A stretch of 64,000 nt of DNA from CAYMPH01 sp964529415 (GCA_964529415.1 CAZGWD010000003.1:186001-250000); one strand, 5' to 3'. Numbered from the stretch's first letter, positions 8,987-17,556 are shown. Program-made: numbers and translations. The notes: a model not told the origin generated them from the sequence alone.

Positions 8987-9014
8987 AGCTGCAGGCTTTC
9001 GCCCGCAGCTTTTT
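8987..9014. terminator. GC-rich hairpin after the porin gene, U-tract on the plus strand
   Basis: AGCTGC-A-GGC / GCC-C-GCAGCT forms a 9-bp stem with one mismatch and a TTTC loop (8987-9010). It lies 16 nt past the stop of the porin gene and would end its transcript. The T-run, however, follows on the plus strand (TTTTTATT), so in sequence it is a better terminator for rightward transcription. Confidence 0.65.
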
Positions 9015-9025
9015 ATTAACAATAA

Positions 9026-10381
9026 TTAGAATTTAACTTCTGTTTTAAGTTTAATAGCACTTGCAGTGTTATTCCAACCAGCATTAGAACCTATTCCAGC
9101 TTTAGCAAGAGCCATTGCATTAGTATCATAAGGATTTCCTGCAGCGGAAATACCTGTAACGCCTGCCATGTAAATCTCAGCATCGCTATACAAATTCATT
9201 TCAAACAACAAAACTAATTTAACATTTTTATTAAACTGCCATCCAAGACCGGCATTCCAGTAAACTGTATCATAAACAACACCCATTCCGCCGGTATATG
9301 ATTTATAAGCATCATTATACATACCATAAGATAATCTTCCAACAACCAGCATTGGGAAACCGGCAATTTCATTAAGATTCCAGTTTAACCAGGCATTTAA
9401 AACAAAAATATTTCTTGCCTGATCTCCACCAAGATCAGTTGGTTTTTTAATAATAATCTGACCTGATTCAAAATCCGCACCAAGTCTGATTCCCATCATG
9501 TTAATGCCAACTCCAGCGCCTGCAAACCATGCATCCTTACCTTCTCCAGTAGCTCCTCCTGAAAAATTATCCATTGCATTATAGAATTGAATATTTTGAT
9601 ATCTCATAAATCCATGAACATAAAGACCTTTAACCGGCTCTACAAACAAATCTCCATACCAGGCTTTTCCAGCATAATTAGGCAGAAGATCTTTTGAAAT
9701 ATTAGCATGACCTTCACCTGTAGATGCTCCAAGTGTTAGTGAGATCATTTTAAAAAACTTAACCTCTAACATTAAACCAAGATCAGCTGATTGGTCATAA
9801 TCACCTGCAGAAGAGCTAGTACCATCAGTACCCCTTACTATTTTTGTAGGATCAGCAGTAATCATTCCAATTATATTTTTGTGCCCGTTATGCATCGTAT
9901 CTTCAAACCATCTTGTGTCTGCCATTTTATTTCTGTTGTTTAAAATAGGAGTTCCGACTATACCAAAATCAAAGTTAATAAACAAATTATCATCTCCGCC
10001 TTTAGCTCTTAAATACGCATTTTTAACGAAAGGAACGTATGAATTGCTGGCAGTTGCTACCGAAGAACCGCTTGAAGTAAATACATCCGGAGCTACATCA
10101 AGAATTACATGATAGCTGAAGTTTTTCCCAAGTTCATGATCCCATTTAAGATAGAGCCGATCTATTGAGAAATTAACTATAGGCAGAAGATTCAACGCAA
10201 AAGTACTTTTCGGAACAGCACCAGTAACCATACTAATAGAAGAAAAATTTACGCCGCTTATTTTAATTGGGCTCTCCTCTGGTTTTTTCTCCTCTTGTTT
10301 TGGCGCATCCTGAGCAAATGCAAAAGCTCCTGTAAGAACTAAAGACAGGGTTAAAAACAACCCGAGTTTTTTGGATTTCAT
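9026..10381 (-). CDS. Outer-membrane beta-barrel porin, possibly phosphate-selective
   Basis: A 451-residue protein with a clear signal peptide (MKSKKLGLFLTLSLVLTGAFAFAQ) and a short Pro/Glu/Lys-rich linker. Alternating hydrophobic strands with many Gly and aromatic residues follow, ending in Phe (LKTEVKF), as is usual for outer-membrane barrels recognised by BAM. The segment FSIDRLYLKWDHELGKNFSYHVILDV resembles the start of OprO/OprP-like phosphate porins, but assignment to that family is tentative. AAGGAGG lies before the ATG. Its location among pst, arsC-like and lipid-remodelling genes and a Pho-box-like repeat upstream support a role in phosphate-limited growth. It may instead be a general porin. 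Confidence 0.75.
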   Translation of the reverse strand: MKSKKLGLFLTLSLVLTGAFAFAQDAPKQEEKKPEESPIKISGVNFSSISMVTGAVPKSTFALNLLPIVNFSIDRLYLKWDHELGKNFSYHVILDVAPDVFTSSGSSVATASNSYVPFVKNAYLRAKGGDDNLFINFDFGIVGTPILNNRNKMADTRWFEDTMHNGHKNIIGMITADPTKIVRGTDGTSSSAGDYDQSADLGLMLEVKFFKMISLTLGASTGEGHANISKDLLPNYAGKAWYGDLFVEPVKGLYVHGFMRYQNIQFYNAMDNFSGGATGEGKDAWFAGAGVGINMMGIRLGADFESGQIIIKKPTDLGGDQARNIFVLNAWLNWNLNEIAGFPMLVVGRLSYGMYNDAYKSYTGGMGVVYDTVYWNAGLGWQFNKNVKLVLLFEMNLYSDAEIYMAGVTGISAAGNPYDTNAMALAKAGIGSNAGWNNTASAIKLKTEVKF

Positions 10382-10760
10382 TATTAAATCCTCCTTTTTA
10401 TAAAAATAAATAGTTTTTAGATTTTTTCTAATTTGGATTAGCTGTTATTATCTTTTAAGTTTTGAAGAAATTTTAAAGATTCAAATTTCCCTGTAACAAT
10501 TAAGAAATAAATTATTCTAATTCAAATAATACAAAATCCCTTTTTGATTCTTGCGTTATATTTATTATTTTCAGATGAAGGATTTATTAAGAAATTTTAT
10601 ATTTAATGTTAATTATATAGAATTATATAATTGATTCAGTATTAAAAACAAATTAAGTTAAAATAATCTACAAAATCGAAATTATAAAACAAGACAACAT
10701 GGAAGGTATTATTCTTTTAAAAAAATTGTTTAAAATTACAGGCAGGTAAAATTGATTTTA
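10382..10760. other. Intergenic region between porin and arsC-like genes
   Basis: 379 nt, very AT-rich. Holds the porin ribosome-binding site and the Pho-box-like repeat at 10461-10478. No gene or hairpin terminator was recognised in the remainder. Confidence 0.55.
10461..10478 (-). promoter_or_regulatory. Pho-box-like direct repeat upstream of the porin gene
   Basis: On the minus strand CTTTAAA-ATTT-CTTCAAA, two 7-mers of 11-bp period differing at one position, starting 97 nt before the porin ATG. It has the same 7+4+7 layout as the repeats before pstS, pstC and the phosphoesterase gene. Confidence 0.45.
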
Positions 10761-11168
10761 TCACAACCATTTATTATTTTCTATTAGCTTCTCCACGAGC
10801 ATTTTGATCTGATCCCTGATTTTCCTGACTTCTTCAATTGATTTTCCTTTCGGATCTTCAAGCTGCCAATCAAGTCTTATTAAACCTGGAACAAACGGAC
10901 ATGATTCTTCACAGCCCATTGTGATCAGATAATGAGCAGTGTGCGCAATTTCATTACTCAAAAATTGAGGCCTTATATTCTGCAGTTCAAGCTCAACTTC
11001 CTTCATTACAGATATAACCTCAGGGTGAATTGAAACACCAGGCTCTGTACCGGCGGAAATTGCTACAGCTTTATCTTCAGATGCAATTGAATTAAAAAAT
11101 GCAGCTGCCATCTGTGAGCGGCCTGCATTATGTACACATGCGAATAAAATTATTTTTGGTGTTTCCAT
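10761..11168 (-). CDS. Arsenate reductase ArsC/low-molecular-weight phosphatase-like protein
   Basis: A 135-residue protein with the LMW-PTP signature CVHNAGRS (C-X5-R) near the N-terminus. MGCEESCPFVPG supplies the second and third cysteines used for the disulfide relay in thioredoxin-coupled ArsC, and DWQLEDPKG is the general-acid loop region. It should reduce arsenate to arsenite, although a phosphatase role is possible. The frame opens at a TTG directly after the upstream stop, but GGGAG stands 7 nt before the ATG at 11168-11166, so that start is preferred (METPKII...). It follows the RsbW-like sensor by 15 nt on the same transcript. No ArsB/Acr3 or ArsR is nearby. Arsenate enters by phosphate transporters, which fits its place beside pst genes. 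Confidence 0.85.
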   Translation of the reverse strand: METPKIILFACVHNAGRSQMAAAFFNSIASEDKAVAISAGTEPGVSIHPEVISVMKEVELELQNIRPQFLSNEIAHTAHYLITMGCEESCPFVPGLIRLDWQLEDPKGKSIEEVRKIRDQIKMLVEKLIENNKWL

Positions 11169-11183
11169 TTTTTTAGCTCCCAA

Positions 11184-12797
11184 TTATGCTGTTTTTTCAG
11201 TATTTTCATGTATTAAATTTTCAAAATTACAAACCAGCAATACCTGATTACCTTTATTGTTATACTTAATAACATCAAATATCTGCCGGCTCATATTTAT
11301 CCCCCTGCCATGCTGAAGCGATTTATCATTTATTTCTTCAGCGGACATTGACAGTATTTTTTTATGATCAAAACCGTTACCGTCATCAGTAATCCGGCAA
11401 ATCAATTTATTTTTGTCTATAGAATAATCTACTGTTACTTTCTTATCTTTGTATTTTTTATCACGCTGCCTGACGCTTATCAATTTCATATAATTATCAT
11501 CGGCCAGTGATTCTGATTTCTCTTTAAATGAAATATCAAGATTTCCATGCTCAATTGCATTTATTAAAATTTCACGCAAAGCAATCCGTAAAAGTTTCAC
11601 TTTTGCCGGATTCAAATACTTACTTAAAAGACTGGTTAATCTGTAAGTTATCTCTTCGGTAGTTATAAGTGAATTGCCTATCTGAAAAGATATTTTTTCT
11701 TTTGTAATATATTTTGCAATATTATCTTCATCCGGCACAACTGCATTTCCAAAAATTTCCTGTTTGCCTTCTATATTAATATATTCAAGCCTTATATCCA
11801 TAGTCTTTGATTCAATATTATGAGGTAGCTTAAAATCCGCTTTAAAATGAATTGCACTTTTTTCCCTGGAAAAATTTTGCAGTTTGGTTTTTATAAGTTC
11901 CCTGGAAAGAAATCCTTCTTCCGCATCTTCATGTATCAGATCAAGGAAATTCTTAAAATATAGCTTCTCAGGGTTTATATTAAAATATTTTTTCATGGCA
12001 TTATTTATGGTCAATATATTCCATTCATCATCCAATGTGAAAATTACATCATTCGATCCATCCACAATCTTTCTGTACTTTTCTTCGGATAATTTAATTT
12101 TTTTGCCAGCTTCATCCAGATCAATAGACTTTTCATTTATATGCCTTTCTAAAATTATTCTCTCAATTATTATCTTCCTGACTAAAACAAAGCCGAAAAC
12201 CATTGATATGGAAAATAAAAAAATAATTATGCCAAGAAGGATGTTTAGATAGTATGAATTGATTTGTTGCATCTTATTTGTAGATATTAATTTGATATCC
12301 GCGACTACTTCATCGATGCCTTTCAATATCTCTTCATCTTTTTCATTTGCAGTCATAATTACAGAATTTTTATTGGAATCATTAAGTTTAACAAGAAGAA
12401 GTATATATTCTTTGGTTAATATATCATGCCGCTTCGTTAAATGAAGGATTTTTTCAGGTACTGAATCAAATTCAGAACATCTCATTCTGAGATTAAAAAG
12501 CAGATCCTGAATCAATGTTGCATATTTTGTAAATGAATAATATTCTTTGCGGTATATTTCGGGATTATTTCCTTCCAGAACTATTTTATTCCATGTCATG
12601 AACTGCTTTCCCATTAATACCTGCACTTCTCTTGCACTGTCAATTGAGTCAACATAAGCCGCTGAATCGATATACGACTTATAAATTGAATAAAAACCAA
12701 TTGAACCGACAGCAATAATTATAAGCAGAAAAAATATAATACCTGCAATAACGCTCAGGTTTTTCCTGGATTTAAATATTTTTAATACATTAATCAT
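11184..12797 (-). CDS. Membrane sensor with PAS and RsbW-type ATPase/kinase domain
   Basis: A 537-residue signalling protein. Two transmembrane helices (about residues 14-36 and 183-206) bracket a helical periplasmic sensor. A PAS domain follows (KIVDGSNDVIFTLDDEWNILTINNAMKKYF, about 245-330). The C-terminus is a GHKL ATPase of the RsbW/SpoIIAB class rather than a histidine kinase: there is no phospho-acceptor His box, and the N, G1 and G2 motifs are LREILINAIEHGN, DDGNGFD and HGRGINMSRQIFD. Proteins of this class phosphorylate STAS antagonists or bind sigma factors in partner switching; a STAS protein is encoded at 55999-56340, far away. It is co-directional with the arsC-like gene and located in the phosphate block, but its signal is unknown. 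Confidence 0.8.
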   Translation of the reverse strand: MINVLKIFKSRKNLSVIAGIIFFLLIIIAVGSIGFYSIYKSYIDSAAYVDSIDSAREVQVLMGKQFMTWNKIVLEGNNPEIYRKEYYSFTKYATLIQDLLFNLRMRCSEFDSVPEKILHLTKRHDILTKEYILLLVKLNDSNKNSVIMTANEKDEEILKGIDEVVADIKLISTNKMQQINSYYLNILLGIIIFLFSISMVFGFVLVRKIIIERIILERHINEKSIDLDEAGKKIKLSEEKYRKIVDGSNDVIFTLDDEWNILTINNAMKKYFNINPEKLYFKNFLDLIHEDAEEGFLSRELIKTKLQNFSREKSAIHFKADFKLPHNIESKTMDIRLEYINIEGKQEIFGNAVVPDEDNIAKYITKEKISFQIGNSLITTEEITYRLTSLLSKYLNPAKVKLLRIALREILINAIEHGNLDISFKEKSESLADDNYMKLISVRQRDKKYKDKKVTVDYSIDKNKLICRITDDGNGFDHKKILSMSAEEINDKSLQHGRGINMSRQIFDVIKYNNKGNQVLLVCNFENLIHENTEKTA

Positions 12798-12905
12798 ACC
12801 TTATATTTATGTTTTAAGAATATTTAGAAATTATAAATATAATGTTAAGTTATAATGAATTTTCAATAATAATTCAGAATCAGAAATTTAATTCTTATAC
12901 TGAAA

Positions 12906-12940
12906 TAAAAAAACCCCTATAACATAACATGCTATAGGGG
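12906..12940 (-). terminator. Intrinsic terminator of pstS
   Basis: CCCCTATA (12914-12921) pairs with TATAGGGG (12933-12940); read on the minus strand the hairpin is followed by TTTTTTTATTT. It sits 25 nt beyond the pstS stop codon. Confidence 0.85.
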
Positions 12941-12965
12941 CAACATAAACATTCTTTTTTTATTA

Positions 12966-13802
12966 TTATTTAACAGGAATAAAACCTGCTTTTTTAACAA
13001 CAGCCTGGCCTTCTGGAGAAAGCAGATAGTCAACAAATGCTCTTGCTTCTTTTGAAATTTTATTTTTATTAACATACATATAAAGTTTTCTTGAAATTGG
13101 AAATTTTCCGGATTTTCCGTTTTCAATAGTAGGATCAATTCCATTTACCTTTAAAGCTTTTAAAGAATCATTAAGATAACCAAAACCAACATAACCTATT
13201 GATTTCTGATTGCCGGAAATAGTTGTTGCAACCTGTCCGCTGGATGCAGTCATCATTGCATCTTTTCTTAAGTCTGCTTTTTTAAGAACTATTTCATGCC
13301 ATGATTCAAATGTTCCTGAACTTGTATCTCTTGAAACAGCAACAATATTATCCTTTGAATCTGACCCAGGAATTTTATCCCAGGTTTTAATTGATCCTGT
13401 ATAAATTCCTTTTAACTGATCCAATGAGATATTATCAATCTTGTTATTAAGATGAACAACTGGAGCAAGGCAATCAAGCGCTACTACAATTTCTTCAACT
13501 TCAATGCCTTTTGATTTTGCAAGTTCAATCTCTTTATCCTTCATTTCTCTGGACGAATTGGCAATATCTGCAGAACCGTCGATTAGAGCTTTAATGCCGT
13601 TTCCAGACCCGCTGCCATCAATACTTATTGCCGCATTTTTATTAATTTTAGAATATTCTTCCATAGCTTTCTGAGTAATTGGAAGAACTGTTGTTGAACC
13701 CTTGATCGATATTTTGTTTTTAGCCGATTTCGAACAACCGAAAACACTTAACATCAAAACAAGCACTGTAAAAATTGATAATGTTTTTTTAATATGAAAC
13801 AT
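12966..13802 (-). CDS. pstS: Phosphate ABC transporter substrate-binding lipoprotein PstS
   Basis: Periplasmic, lipid-anchored phosphate binder that delivers phosphate to PstCAB. The 278-residue product starts MFHIKKTLSIFTVLVLMLSVFGC, a lipoprotein signal with lipobox VFGC. KGSTTVLPIT, GSGSGNGIKALIDGSADIANSSR and SRDTSSGTFESWHE are the phosphate-contacting segments of PstS-like class IV binding proteins. A longer in-frame reading begins 51 nt upstream, but the ATG at 13802-13800 has GGAGG at proper spacing and gives the correct signal peptide. It is divergent from pstC rather than in the same operon, with its own terminator, and a Pho-box-like repeat lies 51-68 nt upstream. Confidence 0.95.
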   Translation of the reverse strand: MFHIKKTLSIFTVLVLMLSVFGCSKSAKNKISIKGSTTVLPITQKAMEEYSKINKNAAISIDGSGSGNGIKALIDGSADIANSSREMKDKEIELAKSKGIEVEEIVVALDCLAPVVHLNNKIDNISLDQLKGIYTGSIKTWDKIPGSDSKDNIVAVSRDTSSGTFESWHEIVLKKADLRKDAMMTASSGQVATTISGNQKSIGYVGFGYLNDSLKALKVNGIDPTIENGKSGKFPISRKLYMYVNKNKISKEARAFVDYLLSPEGQAVVKKAGFIPVK

Positions 13803-13852
13803 GAATATCCTCCATTGATTTAAGTTCTTTTGTAAAATGAATATTTTAATCA

Positions 13853-13870
13853 TATGAATTTTTTATGAAG
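13853..13870 (-). promoter_or_regulatory. Pho-box-like direct repeat upstream of pstS
   Basis: On the minus strand CTTCATA-AAAA-ATTCATA: two 7-mers matching at 6 of 7 positions, 11-bp period, starting 68 nt before the pstS ATG. The layout equals the PhoB-binding Pho box of enterobacteria (7-mer, 4 nt, 7-mer), with a different base sequence. Confidence 0.55.
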
Positions 13871-13976
13871 ATTTTATAAAATTAATATTAATTACAATAA
13901 TTGGCATTTTTCAATATTTTTTTATAAGATTCAATGTTAATGTTTTAATATATTACACAAAAATATACATATTTTA

Positions 13977-14023
13977 CTAAACGAACAACAAATAAGCTCT
14001 GACCCTGTACTCGTTTCGTTTAG
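13977..14023. repeat. Imperfect inverted repeat between pstS and pstC
   Basis: CTAAACGAAC at 13977-13986 faces GTTTCGTTTAG at 14013-14023, with a 26-nt centre containing AAGCTCTGACCCTGTAC. The centre is much richer in G+C than its surroundings and reminds me of short palindromic elements associated with REP-type (Y1) transposases. I see no second copy in the window. Confidence 0.4.
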
Positions 14024-14075
14024 CATTTAAACTGCGTGCAATTTTTTTTATAAATTTACATCAAATAAATAAAAT

Positions 14076-14093
14076 CTTCATAATTTCTTTATA
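14076..14093 (+). promoter_or_regulatory. Pho-box-like direct repeat upstream of pstC
   Basis: CTTCATA-ATTT-CTTTATA: two 7-mers matching at 6 of 7 positions with 11-bp period, 57 nt before the pstC ATG. A TATATT at 14106-14111 follows after 12 nt, close to where a -10 element is expected when a Pho box replaces the -35 box. Confidence 0.55.
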
Positions 14094-14149
14094 TTTTTAA
14101 TTCTATATATTATTAATTCATTCATATAAAATTAATTTCAGGAATTTAG

Positions 14150-15034
14150 ATGAAGATTAAAAGAGCTTATATTTTAGATATAATTGCCGGTAAAATATTT
14201 TTGGTTATCGGTTTAACAAGCATTATAATTCTATTCCTGATTATTCTTTTTCTTTTTAAAGAAGGCCTTCCGCTGTTTAACTTTACAGGCGCTGGCAATT
14301 TTTTAACTGGAAACGAATGGTATCCAACAAGTGAAAAAGCAAGATTTGGAATCTTTTCTCTCATATATGCATCTGTTTCTGTAACGCTGCTCGCTTCATT
14401 ATTATCCATACCGTTAAGTCTGGCGCTTGCAATTTATCTTTCTGAAATTGCAAGTTCAAGCGCAAGAGAAATTATCAAACCGGTTATTGAAATTATAGCA
14501 TCAATTCCTTCAGTCATAATCGGATTTTTCGGTATGGTTGTAATAGCTCCTTTTTTACAGGATAAATTTAATCTCGATACAGGCATGAATCTTTTCAATG
14601 CTTCGCTGATGCTGGCGTTCATGGCAATACCAACAATTGCAAGCATCTCCGAGGATGCACTTTCATCTGTTCCCATGTCACTTAAAGAAGCTTCCTATGC
14701 ACTCGGAGCAAATAAATGGCAGACAATATATCATATTACAATACCTGCAGCTCTTTCTGGAATATGGACTGCGGTTATTCTCGGAATATCCCGCGTCATA
14801 GGAGAGACTATGGTTGTACTTATGGTTGCAGGAGGTTCTGCAGGGAACCCAAGCTCAATATTCGATTCGGTGCGGCCTCTAACATCAACAATTGCAGCTG
14901 AAATGGCTGAAACACCTCATGCGAGCAACCATTACCATGCTTTATTTGCCATTGGCCTGGTTCTGTTTATTATAACATTCGTTTTCAACATGCTTGCAGA
15001 TTATCTATCAAACAAGTATAAATTTAAAGGCTGA
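14150..15034 (+). CDS. pstC: Phosphate ABC transporter permease PstC
   Basis: Inner-membrane subunit of the high-affinity phosphate importer, 294 residues with about six transmembrane helices. The cytoplasmic EAA loop that docks to the ATPase is EASYALGANKWQTIYHITIPAALSGI (about residues 181-206). The PIIEIIASIPSVIIGFFGM segment is typical of PstC. First gene of the plus-strand pstCAB-phoU-phoBR operon; only 3 nt separate its stop from pstA. Confidence 0.95.
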   Translation: MKIKRAYILDIIAGKIFLVIGLTSIIILFLIILFLFKEGLPLFNFTGAGNFLTGNEWYPTSEKARFGIFSLIYASVSVTLLASLLSIPLSLALAIYLSEIASSSAREIIKPVIEIIASIPSVIIGFFGMVVIAPFLQDKFNLDTGMNLFNASLMLAFMAIPTIASISEDALSSVPMSLKEASYALGANKWQTIYHITIPAALSGIWTAVILGISRVIGETMVVLMVAGGSAGNPSSIFDSVRPLTSTIAAEMAETPHASNHYHALFAIGLVLFIITFVFNMLADYLSNKYKFKG

Positions 15035-15037
15035 TAT

Positions 15038-15898
15038 ATGAAAAGATATAACGATATAATTGAAAAAATAATGTTCATACTAATCCGCATTATGTCATAC
15101 ATGAGCATAATTTTTCTCGTAATTATATTATCCTATATTTTCAGCAAAGGATACAGTGCACTCTCCCTGGATTTCATTACGCAAATGCCGAGTGATGAAA
15201 TGACTAAAGGCGGAATTTTTCCTGCGATTCTCGGGACATTATATCTTATGCTTGGATCAACTCTAATTTCTGTTCCGGTTGGAGTTATTACAGCAATATA
15301 TCTCAATGAATATGCCGGAAATGTAAAAATTAAAAAAATTATCCGTATGGCAATTAATAATCTTGCAGGAGTTCCATCAGTAGTTTTCGGTTTATTCGGT
15401 CTAAGCCTGTTTGTATATCTGCTTGATTTCGGGACTTCAATACTTGCAGGTTCTCTAACGCTTGGAATTCTTAATCTGCCGATTATAATCAGATCTACTG
15501 AAGAGGCTCTTCTCACGGTTCCTTCAAGCTACAGGGAAGCATCATTGTCGCTTGGCGCAACAAAACTTCAAACTATATTCAATATTGTTGTCCCGAATGC
15601 AATACCAGGAATTTTAACAGGCGCAATGCTTTCACTTGGAAGAGCTGCAGGAGAAACTGCACCGATCATGTTCACAGCAGCTGCATTTTATACTCCTCAT
15701 TTGCCTGATTCGGTTTTCAGCGAGGTTATGGCTCTGCCTTATCATATATTTGTTCTGGCTACTGCAGGCACACATATACTGCAGACACGGCCCATACAAT
15801 ACGGAACTGCAATTGTTCTTATTACTCTGGTTCTGATTTTAAATTTAGGCGGATTGATTATGAGATACAGATTCAGAAAAAGAATAAAAGGTTTATAA
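15038..15898 (+). CDS. pstA: Phosphate ABC transporter permease PstA
   Basis: Second permease subunit (286 residues, about six transmembrane helices) pairing with PstC. The EAA loop reads EASLSLGATKLQTIFNIVVPNAIPGI, and NLAGVPSVVFGLFGLSLFV is the characteristic PstA segment. The start codon lies 3 nt after the pstC stop, so translation is probably coupled. Confidence 0.95.
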   Translation: MKRYNDIIEKIMFILIRIMSYMSIIFLVIILSYIFSKGYSALSLDFITQMPSDEMTKGGIFPAILGTLYLMLGSTLISVPVGVITAIYLNEYAGNVKIKKIIRMAINNLAGVPSVVFGLFGLSLFVYLLDFGTSILAGSLTLGILNLPIIIRSTEEALLTVPSSYREASLSLGATKLQTIFNIVVPNAIPGILTGAMLSLGRAAGETAPIMFTAAAFYTPHLPDSVFSEVMALPYHIFVLATAGTHILQTRPIQYGTAIVLITLVLILNLGGLIMRYRFRKRIKGL

Positions 15899-15912
15899 CA
15901 GGAAATTTGAAT

Positions 15913-16671
15913 ATGAATAATAAAATTGAAGTTAATAATTTAACATTCTTCTACGGGCTTACTAAACCCGCGATTAAGAATATTTCCCTGAATGTTGAAA
16001 AAAATACTGTGCTTGCTTTAATCGGCCCGTCCGGCTGCGGCAAGTCAACATTTTTAAGATGCATAAACAGGATGAATGATATAATACCGAACATCAGGGT
16101 TGAAGGCGATTTGCTTATTGACAATGAATCCATATATCATAAAAAATATGACGTAACTGAACTTAGAAGAAATGTCGGGATGGTATTTCAGAAATCAAAT
16201 CCATTTCCGAAATCTATATTTGAAAATGTTGCATACGGACTCAGGATAGGAGGCATGAGAGACAGGCATCACATTGAATCTATTGTTGAAAATTCACTCA
16301 AGTCAACCGGTCTTTGGGAGGAGGTTAAAGACAGGCTTCACGAATCTGCGCTCAGCCTTTCCGGAGGCCAGCAGCAGAGACTGTGCATTGCCAGAACAAT
16401 TGCGGTTCAGCCTGAAATAATTCTAATGGATGAACCGGCATCTGCTCTTGATCCGATATCAACACAAAAGATAGAAGAACTGATACAGGATCTGAAAGTC
16501 AAGTATACCATAGTCATAGTTACGCACAACATGCAGCAGGCAGCCAGGGTAAGCGACAACACAGCTTTTTTTTACATGGGTGATCTGATAGAGATTAATA
16601 AAACTGAGAAAATATTTACAAAACCTGATATTGAAATGACCGAAAATTATATTACAGGAAAATTCGGATGA
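15913..16671 (+). CDS. pstB: Phosphate ABC transporter ATPase PstB
   Basis: Cytoplasmic ATPase that powers PstCA. Walker A is GPSGCGKST, the Q-loop is VFQKSNPFPKSIFENV, the ABC signature is LSGGQQQRLCIART, Walker B is ILMDEPASALDP, and the switch His lies in VTHNMQQAARV. The frame could open at a TTG at 15907, but AGGA is correctly spaced only for the ATG at 15913, which I take as the start (252 residues). It lies 14 nt after pstA. The gap to phoU (222 nt) is filled by a hairpin repeat element. Confidence 0.95.
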   Translation: MNNKIEVNNLTFFYGLTKPAIKNISLNVEKNTVLALIGPSGCGKSTFLRCINRMNDIIPNIRVEGDLLIDNESIYHKKYDVTELRRNVGMVFQKSNPFPKSIFENVAYGLRIGGMRDRHHIESIVENSLKSTGLWEEVKDRLHESALSLSGGQQQRLCIARTIAVQPEIILMDEPASALDPISTQKIEELIQDLKVKYTIVIVTHNMQQAARVSDNTAFFYMGDLIEINKTEKIFTKPDIEMTENYITGKFG

Positions 16672-16693
16672 TATAAACTGAAATTATCTTTTT

Positions 16694-16831
16694 TGTGTAA
16701 AAAAAGGGGATTTGGAGATGGAAGAGATACGGAGATAACGTAATAAACAAAAGAATTACATGATATTTAATGTATTTTTTATTAATATCTCCCCGATCTC
16801 TTTGCATCCCCATATCTCCACATCTTACACA
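16694..16831. repeat. Dispersed hairpin element, copy A (inside the pst-pho operon)
   Basis: A 138-bp imperfect inverted repeat bounded by TGTGTAA and TTACACA. The left half (GGGGATTTGGAGATGG, AGAGAT, GGAGATAA) pairs with the right half (TATCTCC, ATCTCTTT, CATCCCCATATCTCC). The minus strand of 59811-59941 carries the same order of blocks, including the central ACATGATATT. The element lies between pstB and phoU and would be transcribed as a long hairpin. It encodes nothing and looks like a non-autonomous MITE- or REP-like repeat. Confidence 0.75.
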
Positions 16832-16893
16832 TTTCTTAACTTAATGCATTGCCCTTGAAGTGAGGGCATAAGATTAAAAAAACCGGAGGAATC

Positions 16894-17556
16894 ATGTCTA
16901 CACATCTTGAACTTGAAATAGAAAGCGTTAAGGCCAAAATATATAAAATGGCAGATTACGATATAGAAGCTATTTGCAAAGCAATAGAGTCATTGAAAAA
17001 TCTTGATATAAAATCTGCTGAAAAAATCATAAAAAATGATTCAGTAATTGATTTGCTTGAAAAAGAAATTGATGAAGATATTGTCAAGATACTCGTTACC
17101 AGACAGCCTGCTGCAATTGATATGAGACTGGTTTTATCGCTTATGAAAATAAACACTGACCTTGAAAGAATAGGCGATCTCGCGTCGAATATTGCGCAGG
17201 AAACAATCAGACTCCACGGCAAGCATCTTATCAAACCAATGGTGGATATACCGCGCATGGCTGAAATTGGAATAGATATGATTAAAAAAAGCCTTCAGGC
17301 AATATCCGACATGGACAGCGGTCTTGCAAATGAAATAATAAAAATGGACAACAGTATTGATGATCTTAACAGGCAGATACACAGAGAACTGTTTTCTTAT
17401 ATGGCTGAAAATCCGCAATCTATTTCCGAGGCGCTGAGTCTGCTCTGGGCTGCAAAAGCACTTGAGCGCATTGGAGACCATGCATCAAACATAGCTGAAA
17501 GAGCAGTATTCTACATTGAAGGAATTGATATCCGGCACATGGATGCAGAAGAATGA
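16894..17556 (+). CDS. phoU: Phosphate signalling protein PhoU
   Basis: Cytoplasmic peripheral protein that links PstB and the PhoR kinase and damps the Pho response when phosphate is plentiful. It has 220 residues and two copies of the PhoU three-helix unit. The metal-binding ExxxD-type motifs are visible in DLERIGDLASNIAQ (about residues 89-102) and ALERIGDHASNIAERA (about 189-204). CCGGAGG precedes the ATG. Its stop overlaps the following response-regulator start by ATGA. Confidence 0.95.
   Translation: MSTHLELEIESVKAKIYKMADYDIEAICKAIESLKNLDIKSAEKIIKNDSVIDLLEKEIDEDIVKILVTRQPAAIDMRLVLSLMKINTDLERIGDLASNIAQETIRLHGKHLIKPMVDIPRMAEIGIDMIKKSLQAISDMDSGLANEIIKMDNSIDDLNRQIHRELFSYMAENPQSISEALSLLWAAKALERIGDHASNIAERAVFYIEGIDIRHMDAEE

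Larger units (their letters stand above)
13803..14149. other. Divergent pstS/pstC control region
   Basis: 347 nt without a gene. Contains oppositely oriented Pho-box-like repeats at 13853-13870 and 14076-14093, and between them the palindromic element at 13977-14023. Confidence 0.6.
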
